DNA of 43,866 nt from a virus, in IMG/VR virus record IMGVR_UViG_3300049434_000092, positions 1 to 43,866 of that record; one strand, written 5' to 3'. Below, piece after piece: positions 38,649 through 43,866 of this stretch. The position numbers and the translations under genes are program-made. Below the pieces are notes generated by a model. That model had not been told where the DNA came from, did not search any database, and saw only the letters and a list, made by a program, of their open reading frames with translations. Every line of letters begins with the position of its first letter. Within the stretch, counting starts at the first letter, position 1.

Positions 38649-40321
38649 CCCTGGCAGCCGTCGCGCCGACGATCGAGTATCTGGAGAACGGCGTCTCCGT
38701 GACCTTCGCGGTGCCTTTCCAGTTCCGCGACAGCGGCGACATCGAGGTGACGCGGATCTCCGCGCTGGGCGTGGAGACCGCGGCCGTGCTGGGCGTCGAT
38801 TACAGCGTGACCGGCGGCGCCGGCGCGACCGGATCGGTGACGACGACGGCGGCGATGGCGGCGGGGTGGACGCTGCGGATCCGGCGGGTGACGCCGCGAT
38901 CGCAGGACGCAAACTACGCCGCCGGCGACGCCTTCCCGGCGGAGACGCACGAGGGCGCGCTCGACCGGGCGATGGCGGTGGCGCAGGAGCAGGACGTGGA
39001 GCTCGGCCGCGCTCTGCTGGTGCCGCGCGGCACGACGGCGCCGGCGATGGGGGCGGCGACGGATTATGCCGGCGCCGCGCTGGGGATGGCGGCGGACGGG
39101 AGCGCGATCGTGCCGCTGGCGCTGGACGGGCTTGGCGGGGTGAGCGCGCTGGGATCGCTGGCGCTGTCGACCGGGGGGCTGCTGGTGGGGACGAGCTACG
39201 GCACGGCGCAGGCGGTGCTCGACCAGCTTTTCGCCCAGAACGCGCTCAATCACCGGGCGTTTCCGCCGATGCCGGACGGCAAGAATTATGCCGACGTGTG
39301 GCCGACCTCGACCAATCCGATGGCGGCGGCGCGCGACACCAACACCAAATCCCTTCTCATTCGCGTGCTTCGCACGAGCGGCGGCGTCAACATCGTCAAC
39401 GAGTGGATTTTGCGCGACCCCGATGGGACGAGCGGGATCAATGGCGGCTATCAGATCTGGCACGAACGCGCCTTCGTCGTGAACGGGCGGATGATCCCAT
39501 GGCATACGCAGGCCGACCCGAGCGCGGGCCCCATCACCACCAGCGAGTTCGAGATCATCGCCGGGCCGATGGCGCAGCCCTATGACAGCGCGGGCCCCGG
39601 GCCCGACTGGCGTCAGGCGGGCTTCGGCCACGGCAATATGCTGAACACGCGGGCCGCCAACCAGATCACCCTGAACGGGGTGGGCGCGAACCTCCAGAAC
39701 ATCGCCAATTGGCCGGCCGGCGGGCGGATCAACGGCCAGGTGCTCAACATCGCCTGCACCTTTACGATCGTGGCCGGCGCGGGATCGGCGAGCGCGTTGC
39801 AGATCGTGTTCACGCAGACGTTCGGCGTCCACACGTCGCTGGGCAACCAGGGCATGATCGAGAACGGCGTGATGACGGCGCTGCTGGCCGGCTATGGCTA
39901 TAACGACACCTACACGCTGATGAGCGCGGCGCAGCGTATCTATGCCGATCGCGCGAAGCTGGCCGGCGATCCGCTGGAGATCCCGCTGGTCGGCGACAAT
40001 GGCCAGAAGGGCAATTGGAACACGCAGGATTTGACGACGGTCGTGTTCTACAGTTCGCTCGACCGGCGGTTCACCAAGGAAGCGGTCGCCGTGCTCGGCC
40101 CGCCGACGCGCATCAACGGCTCCAGCACGCCGCATTGGGCGCGCAACAGCTTCGCCCGCACCCACATGCAGGATAGCCCGGACAATTCGAAATTCCGGAT
40201 GTTCGGCGCCTCCTCGATCGCGCCCGCGGTGGGCCGCACCGCATGGGCCTTGCCGCTCGGCGACACGGTCGAGTGGCTGACCTATCGGCGCACCGAATAT
40301 CGCGCTGGGGGGCCGCTATGA
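38645..40321 (+). CDS. tail fibre/spike protein with T7 gp17-like N-terminal domain
   Basis: 558 aa, ATG at 38645. Residues 1-110 (APTIEYLENGVSVTFAVPFQ, then YSVTGGAGATGSVTT) match the gp17-like N-terminal domain that anchors the fibre to the nozzle. The rest, including a Trp-rich segment from about 210 (PPMPDGKNYADVWPTSTN), is a novel beta domain that probably binds the host surface. No pyrophosphatase or lyase motif was identified. Specificity is expected to be carried by the C-terminal 340 residues. Confidence 0.85.
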   Translation: MTLAAVAPTIEYLENGVSVTFAVPFQFRDSGDIEVTRISALGVETAAVLGVDYSVTGGAGATGSVTTTAAMAAGWTLRIRRVTPRSQDANYAAGDAFPAETHEGALDRAMAVAQEQDVELGRALLVPRGTTAPAMGAATDYAGAALGMAADGSAIVPLALDGLGGVSALGSLALSTGGLLVGTSYGTAQAVLDQLFAQNALNHRAFPPMPDGKNYADVWPTSTNPMAAARDTNTKSLLIRVLRTSGGVNIVNEWILRDPDGTSGINGGYQIWHERAFVVNGRMIPWHTQADPSAGPITTSEFEIIAGPMAQPYDSAGPGPDWRQAGFGHGNMLNTRAANQITLNGVGANLQNIANWPAGGRINGQVLNIACTFTIVAGAGSASALQIVFTQTFGVHTSLGNQGMIENGVMTALLAGYGYNDTYTLMSAAQRIYADRAKLAGDPLEIPLVGDNGQKGNWNTQDLTTVVFYSSLDRRFTKEAVAVLGPPTRINGSSTPHWARNSFARTHMQDSPDNSKFRMFGASSIAPAVGRTAWALPLGDTVEWLTYRRTEYRAGGPL

Positions 40322-40340
40322 TGGGCAGCGGGGAGGGCGC

Positions 40341-40763
40341 ATGAACGATCTGCCTGCCTGGGCGGGGACGCTTCCCGGCATGATCACCGCGGCCAGCAGC
40401 AGCGGGGTGTTCGGCCTGGTGCTTTACGCCTTCGTCAAACAGGGCCCCGACTTCCTGCGCGCGCTGAGCGAGCGGCGCCAGCAGGCGAGAGCCGAGGATG
40501 CCGAGCGCCGCGGCGAGAAGCGCGCCGACCTGGTCGATTGCCATCAGCGGCTCGACGCGATGGGGAGGAGGCTGGACACGCTCATGACGGAGGTCGGCGA
40601 GCTGAAGCTCAAGCTGCTCGCGACGATCGCCGCCAACCGGATGCTCGACCTCGAGGTGGAGACCCACCTGCCCGGATCGACCGCGCTTGGGCAGGCGCGG
40701 GCGATCCTCAAGACGGCCTACACCCTGTCACCTTCCACGATGGGCAACGGAGCCAAGCCATGA
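40341..40763 (+). CDS. membrane protein with coiled coil, possible lysis gene
   Basis: 140 aa, ATG at 40341 after GGGGAGGG. One hydrophobic segment at about 13-30 (GMITAASSSGVFGLVLYAFV) followed by a charged coiled-coil region (RRQQARAEDAERRGEKRADL, then QRLDAMGRRLDTLMTEVGE). The topology (membrane anchor plus periplasmic or cytoplasmic coiled coil) is like spanin or holin-associated proteins. Precedes a holin-like gene. Function tentative. Confidence 0.6.
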   Translation: MNDLPAWAGTLPGMITAASSSGVFGLVLYAFVKQGPDFLRALSERRQQARAEDAERRGEKRADLVDCHQRLDAMGRRLDTLMTEVGELKLKLLATIAANRMLDLEVETHLPGSTALGQARAILKTAYTLSPSTMGNGAKP

Positions 40764-41086
40764 GCAATGCGCGCGAGCCCGCTCCGCCGCCGCCGGCGGA
40801 CCCCGGGGCGCAGGTCAAGGTCGAGCATGCCGAGAACGTCAACGTGCCGGCGATGGGCGGGCATCTTCCCTATGTGCGGGTGATCACCGGGGTGACCTTC
40901 GTCATCCTGCTCGCCTTCGCGCTGGTGACCTTCTGGGTGCTGCAGGCTGGGCCGCAGAGCGGCGTGGACGCCGCGACCAAGGGCTCCGTGATCCAGACCT
41001 GGAACAACCTCGCGATCGCCGCGGCGACCTTCTGGGTGGGATCGTCGCTGGCCGGGAAGATGACCAGCGGGAGGGGCGGACAATGA
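40760..41086 (+). CDS. putative holin
   Basis: 108 aa, ATG at 40760 (ATGA overlap). A hydrophilic N-terminal 40 residues, then two membrane segments (VITGVTFVILLAFALVTFWV; NLAIAAATFWVGSSLAGKM). Two-helix topology and place at the end of the late operon are typical of class II holins, which time membrane permeabilisation. No sequence-specific family recognised. Confidence 0.6.
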   Translation: MSNAREPAPPPPADPGAQVKVEHAENVNVPAMGGHLPYVRVITGVTFVILLAFALVTFWVLQAGPQSGVDAATKGSVIQTWNNLAIAAATFWVGSSLAGKMTSGRGGQ

Positions 41087-41373
41087 GCAGGGCCTCCACG
41101 GCGCCGGTGTCGGCCTCAAGCCTGCGGATCATGGCTAACCAGATCGCCAGAGCGGCGATCAGCGCGGCGAGCAACGCCGCGGCGGCGCAGGGGGATATCC
41201 TGGTCACGAACGAGGCCATCTCGCAGCTGAACGCGCAGTTCCTCGGCAGCGCCGGCGCACCGGCGTCGGCGACGGCGCCGGGGGTGCAGGACCAGATCGC
41301 GTGGGACGCGAATTATCTCTACATCTGCGTCGCGCCCGACACCTGGAAGCGGGTCGCGATCGCGACCTGGTGA
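41083..41373 (+). CDS. small distal tail-associated-type protein
   Basis: 96 aa, ATG at 41083 (ATGA overlap). The first half is helical (RIMANQIARAAISAASNAAA), the second ends in WDANYLYICVAPDTWKRVAI, a short motif repeatedly seen at the ends of phage tail or adhesin proteins. Might be a fibre-tip or chaperone module. Last late gene before the hairpin at 41388. No endolysin gene was found in this lysis region. Confidence 0.6.
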   Translation: MSRASTAPVSASSLRIMANQIARAAISAASNAAAAQGDILVTNEAISQLNAQFLGSAGAPASATAPGVQDQIAWDANYLYICVAPDTWKRVAIATW

Positions 41374-41387
41374 GGGCGCGGGCGGCG

Positions 41388-41422
41388 TTCCAACATGACG
41401 GCCGCGGGTGCCGATGTTGGAA
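41388..41422 (+). terminator. hairpin after the last late gene
   Basis: TTCCAACAT (41388-41396) and its complement ATGTTGGAA (41414-41422), 17-nt loop, 14 bp after the stop at 41373. No T tract. Position makes it the likely end of the late transcript. Confidence 0.55.
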
Positions 41423-41460
41423 GGGTTGGGGCTGGCTAAGTGCTTGAAACTACGTAATTC

Positions 41461-41505
41461 CGGGAAGCTTGGGAAGCTTCTGCTCTGCCATTGAGCTACA
41501 CCCGC
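41461..41505 (-). other. 5' half of tRNA-Gly(CCC), likely attachment-site core
   Basis: Reading from 41505 leftward gives the acceptor 5' strand GCGGGTG, the D-arm GCTC/GAGC, and the anticodon arm GAAGC-TTCCCAA-GCTTC with anticodon CCC. The match ends soon after the anticodon stem; no T-arm or acceptor 3' strand follows at the right distance, so this is not a complete tRNA gene. It sits just after the late operon, as expected for an att core of a tRNA-targeting integrase. Confidence 0.8.
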
Positions 41506-41552
41506 GAGGCGCCGCTTTCGATAATCTGGCCCGAGGCGGTTTACAATCGGGT

Positions 41553-41990
41553 TTAACCCAGGGCTTCCAACGCGCGCGCATCGCAGGCGGCGGAGCGGGC
41601 GAGGGCGGCGTGGAGGAGGGCGTCCGCGATCGCGTTCTGGACGGTGCGGCGGCAATGGGCGTCGAACGCGTCGTAATCGCGCGCCGCCTCGCAGGCCGCG
41701 AAGAGGCGCTTCGCCTCCGCCCGGTGGATCGCGTTCAGCCGCCTGACGCGCGCGCCGACATAGTGGCGCGCGTGCCAGGTGCTGAGGTCGACGATCTTGA
41801 CCATGCGCGTTGCCGGCGGGTCGGCGGCGCAGTCGGCGAGGATCGCGGCGGCTTCCGGGAGCGCGGTCCAGTCGCGCCGGGCCGCGGGCCGCACACTTGC
41901 CTGCGGCTCGCGCCGCTCCGGCGGGCGGGATTCGCCCTCCGGCGCGGGCGGCCCGCTCTGGTGCGATTGGACGGTGGCGAGGGCTGGCAT
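41553..41990 (-). CDS. hypothetical protein under S24-repressor control
   Basis: 145 aa, ATG at 41990 with GGGAG upstream. The first 40 residues are Pro/Arg-rich; the remainder is helical (VRRLNAIHRAEAKRLFAACE, then DAHCRRTVQNAIADALLHAA). A promoter 30-50 bp upstream carries a perfect operator palindrome, so the gene should be repressed by the S24 protein at 42072. No family recognised; candidate anti-repressor, excision or toxin function cannot be assigned. Confidence 0.65.
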   Translation of the reverse strand: MPALATVQSHQSGPPAPEGESRPPERREPQASVRPAARRDWTALPEAAAILADCAADPPATRMVKIVDLSTWHARHYVGARVRRLNAIHRAEAKRLFAACEAARDYDAFDAHCRRTVQNAIADALLHAALARSAACDARALEALG

Positions 41991-42023
41991 GAGCGGCTCC
42001 CGGCGGATTGGGGCTCGCTATGC

Positions 42024-42068
42024 ATCGGAATATTCCGATAGTCAAGGAAGATCGTCGGAAATATCCAA
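42024..42068 (-). promoter_or_regulatory. operators for the S24 repressor and promoter for 41553-41990
   Basis: A perfect 16-bp palindrome ATCGGAATATTCCGAT (42024-42039) lies directly next to a -35 TTGACT (complement of 42040-42045), filling the spacer of a leftward promoter. A second site, TCGGAAATATCCAA, lies at 42055-42068. The same motif occurs in front of the repressor gene at 42814. Confidence 0.7.
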
Positions 42069-42071
42069 CAG

Positions 42072-42809
42072 CTAGGACAAGAGCTCCGCCAGCGGAATGA
42101 TCCGATGGATTTCCGCGACCTGGGCCTTGGCGATGCGGAAGGCGAGCGGCGGATTGTGCTGGGCCAGCTCGTAATGGGTGGCGGTGGTGCGGACGAGCTG
42201 CTTGACCAGGACGCTGATCACTTCGGCCGGATCGGCGTCGGCGCGCGCCTCGCCGATGAGCTGGACGATCACGTCCTCGCCGACATGGGGCGCGCGGCGC
42301 GGATCGACATAGACGAGATCGCCGGGCCGGTAGCGATGCTCCATCGAGCTGCCGGTGATGTAGAGCGCGTAGATCTTGCGGTTGCGGACGATCGCCGGGG
42401 GACGCCGGACATAGGCGACCGGCTCGGCCTCGACGAGCGTCTTCTCTATCTTCAGCGAGGTCCCGTCGGTCTCGATCTCGAGCTCGGCGCCGGCGGCGGT
42501 GCCGAGCACGGGCACGTCGCGCGGCAGCTCGCCGGGGTTGAACGAGGCTTCGGCGGGCGCGGCTTCGCTGCGCCGGGCGCCGCCAGGGCCGTCGGCGGCG
42601 TAGAGGTCGACGATCGACAGGCCGATCGCCGCCAGCGCCTTGTTGATGTTCGAGGTGCGCGGGCTCGCGGCGGGAGATTTCTTGATGTCGTTGAACCAGC
42701 CGCGGTTCAGCCCGGCTTTGTCGGCCCACTCATATTCGGAGAGGGTCGGCGGCTTCAGCGCCATCAGCGCCTCATAGAGGGCGGGTCCGCGCAGCTCTTC
42801 ATCTGTCAT
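42072..42809 (-). CDS. S24-family (CI/LexA-like) phage repressor
   Basis: 245 aa from the ATG at 42809; the longer TTG start lies within an operator. N-terminal about 20-70 is a DNA-binding domain (LSEYEWADKAGLNRGWFNDI). The autoproteolysis domain shows an Ala-Gly cleavage site at 106-107 (GTAAGAE), serine S155 in TGSSMEHRY followed by RPGDLVYVDP, and a lysine K203 in VLVKQL. Such repressors cleave themselves with RecA after DNA damage, which induces the prophage. No ribosome site is seen, and the start of transcription falls near the ATG, so the message is probably leaderless. Confidence 0.88.
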   Translation of the reverse strand: MTDEELRGPALYEALMALKPPTLSEYEWADKAGLNRGWFNDIKKSPAASPRTSNINKALAAIGLSIVDLYAADGPGGARRSEAAPAEASFNPGELPRDVPVLGTAAGAELEIETDGTSLKIEKTLVEAEPVAYVRRPPAIVRNRKIYALYITGSSMEHRYRPGDLVYVDPRRAPHVGEDVIVQLIGEARADADPAEVISVLVKQLVRTTATHYELAQHNPPLAFRIAKAQVAEIHRIIPLAELLS

Positions 42810-42813
42810 GCTG

Positions 42814-42891
42814 TCGGATATATCCAATTATTTCGCGCTCGTCAAATCGTGAAATATCCGACATTCTGCTTGCAGAGTCGGAAAATTCATA
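42814..42891. promoter_or_regulatory. autoregulated promoter and operators of the S24 repressor
   Basis: Leftward promoter: TTGACG (complement of 42840-42845), 17-bp spacer, TATATC (complement of 42817-42822). The operator TCGGATATATCCAA (42814-42827) covers the -10. Degenerate half-sites at about 42850-42861 and 42878-42884 would control the rightward gene at 42906. Confidence 0.65.
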
Positions 42892-42905
42892 CTAGACATC
42901 GGCTC

Positions 42906-43268
42906 ATGCTGATTCTCACGAGCGATTCCAGACATTATCGGCCTGCCGTCCGCGGCGAGCCTGCCGCGCCGGAAGGGGAGGGGGCGGGGAACGGCCTCCA
43001 TCGGCCGGGCACGCGGCGCCGGCAGTCCCCGTCCCTGGCGCAGGCGAATGCGCCCGATCCGGAGATGCCGGCGTGCGATGCCGCCAAGGCCAAGGCGGGG
43101 AGCGCCAGGCTCCGCCTCGCACTGCTGCGCTACGGAGCGAAGCATGGCCTTCCCAACCTGTCGCCCGCGGAGTGCCTGTCGACGCTGCGGGCGTTGAGGA
43201 AGAAACCGCGAAAGCGCCGCCCCGACACGACGAGCGGGGAGGGCGAAAAGCATGGCGCGCGCGGGTAG
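42906..43268 (+). CDS. hypothetical protein divergent from the S24 repressor
   Basis: 120 aa, ATG at 42906. The first 60 residues are Pro/Gly/Arg-rich and disordered; the C-terminal half is helical and very basic (RLRLALLRYGAKHGLPNLSP, then RALRKKPRKRR). Placed in the Cro position, so an early regulator or DNA-binding protein is possible, but no helix-turn-helix is clear. Overlaps the next gene by 17 bp. Confidence 0.5.
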   Translation: MLILTSDSRHYRPAVRGEPAAPEGEGAGNGLHRPGTRRRQSPSLAQANAPDPEMPACDAAKAKAGSARLRLALLRYGAKHGLPNLSPAECLSTLRALRKKPRKRRPDTTSGEGEKHGARG

Positions 43269-43866
43269 GCCGGGCAAGTCGGGCAGGCGGTTGAAGAGCG
43301 GCAGGAGGGCCGAGATCGAGCCGTTCGATCATGGCGCCGAGCATGTCCAGCGGCGGCGCGAGCGCTTCGCCCGCTTCCAGGACGGCAAGGCGGCGCAGCA
43401 GGTGTTCGATCCGATCGGGCGGGCCTGGGCGGTCGGCCTGCTCGAGAACGATCGGATCGATCCGGCGGTGCTGCGGGACGCGGGCCGCGATTATGCCGCC
43501 CGCTATTGGGGCTATTATCCCTGGGCAGTCGGAGTCTCGAACTATCTCGACGAGGATCGGGGCCGGGGCGGAGGCTTGGGCGCCGGCGAGGATCCGGGCG
43601 GCGAGCGCTTCAAGGCGCTCGACGCGCGGCTGAAGGACGCCGGCCGCATCTCCTACGACGCCGCGCAGAGCCTGTGCATCGATTTCTACTGGTTTCCCGA
43701 CGACAATCCGGCCTGGCTCGACCGGCTGATCAACGCCCGCCTGACGGCGGCCGAGGTCGCGGCGGCCGGACCGCCCGCCATGCCGGGCGACGCCGCGATC
43801 ATGCAGGCCGCGCTGGCAGGGTTGCTGGCGCTGGCGGACGGAAAAACGGGGGTGAGGCCGCGATAG
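43252..43866 (+). CDS. hypothetical phage-type protein at the right end
   Basis: 204 aa, ATG at 43252. Basic N-terminal tail (RAGRPGKSGRRLKSGRRAEI), then a helical domain with an aromatic segment (YAARYWGYYPWAVGVSNYL) and ICIDFYWFPDDNPAW-type motif near 145-160 (written in the sequence as LCIDFYWFPDDNPAW). This composition is typical of early phage proteins of unknown function. Its stop is the last base of the window, so whatever follows is unseen. Confidence 0.6.
   Translation: MARAGRPGKSGRRLKSGRRAEIEPFDHGAEHVQRRRERFARFQDGKAAQQVFDPIGRAWAVGLLENDRIDPAVLRDAGRDYAARYWGYYPWAVGVSNYLDEDRGRGGGLGAGEDPGGERFKALDARLKDAGRISYDAAQSLCIDFYWFPDDNPAWLDRLINARLTAAEVAAAGPPAMPGDAAIMQAALAGLLALADGKTGVRPR

Noticed and set aside
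41405-41411. GCGGGTG (complement CACCCGC) as the missing acceptor strand of the tRNA
   Set aside because: It lies 53 nt beyond the anticodon stem with no T-arm between, so the tRNA is not complete; the match is probably chance.
41116-42729. Long minus-strand frame spanning the tRNA fragment
   Set aside because: It contains the VAQWQ-type translation typical of tRNA sequence and crosses two real genes in other frames, so it is spurious.
1-43866. CRISPR array or diversity-generating retroelement
   Set aside because: No regularly spaced repeats and no reverse transcriptase motif (such as [YF]xDD in context) or template/variable repeat pair was seen, although the virion resembles the BPP-1 type.
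1-43866. T7-type RNA or DNA polymerase
   Set aside because: Despite the T7-like virion genes, no polymerase-like sequence is present; replication and transcription must rely on the host plus primase and helicase.

Overview
The window is a very GC-rich temperate phage genome or prophage from an alphaproteobacterium, most likely a sphingomonad. The evidence is the strong G/C third-position bias, the style of the integrase and small phage genes, and a partial tRNA-Gly of alphaproteobacterial type at 41461-41505. Both ends of the window fall exactly on stop codons of convergent genes, so it looks like a provirus call trimmed to gene ends.

Layout. (1) 1-8868, mostly minus strand: a leftward operon of small genes joined by ATGA/GTGA overlaps. 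It starts at an Xre repressor (8503-8868) and ends beyond a tyrosine integrase (996-2342). In its middle is a stand-alone protein related to topoisomerase VI subunit A/Spo11 (4515-5414). (2) 8856-8961: a divergent promoter/operator region. (3) 8965-15889, plus strand: Cro-like regulator, small early genes, a virion-like protein, a Toprim primase, an N6-adenine DNA methyltransferase with a G10 tract in its SAM motif, and a P-loop helicase/ATPase. (4) 15890-16899: about 1 kb without a convincing gene, holding GGGAACG iterons and a 15-bp-stem hairpin; a candidate replication origin or packaging site. (5) 16900-19763: ASCH-domain protein and terminase small and large subunits. (6) 19775-37886: head and short-tail genes in the order portal, Bbp19-like protein, scaffold, major capsid protein, head proteins, two tail-tube/adaptor proteins, GNAT-like protein and three large internal core proteins. 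This is a BPP-1/T7-like podovirus virion. One core protein joins a lytic transglycosylase to an ADP-ribosyltransferase-like domain. (7) 37850-38400: two minus-strand membrane genes with their own promoter, a likely moron. (8) 38466-41373: tail fibre, membrane/holin-like genes and a small distal protein, closed by a hairpin. (9) 41461-41505: the 5' half of tRNA-Gly(CCC), a likely attachment site. (10) 41553-43866: a second immunity-like region with an S24 (CI/LexA-type) repressor flanked by matching palindromic operators. It is either part of this phage or the start of an adjacent element.

How it works together: Xre/Cro and possibly the S24 repressor decide lysogeny. The integrase probably uses the tRNA-Gly site. 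The primase, helicase and methyltransferase replicate and modify DNA. The terminase packages it into a short-tailed particle whose core proteins carry wall-degrading and possible host-modifying activities into the next cell. No classical endolysin was recognised. All product names are from reading the translations; no database search was run.
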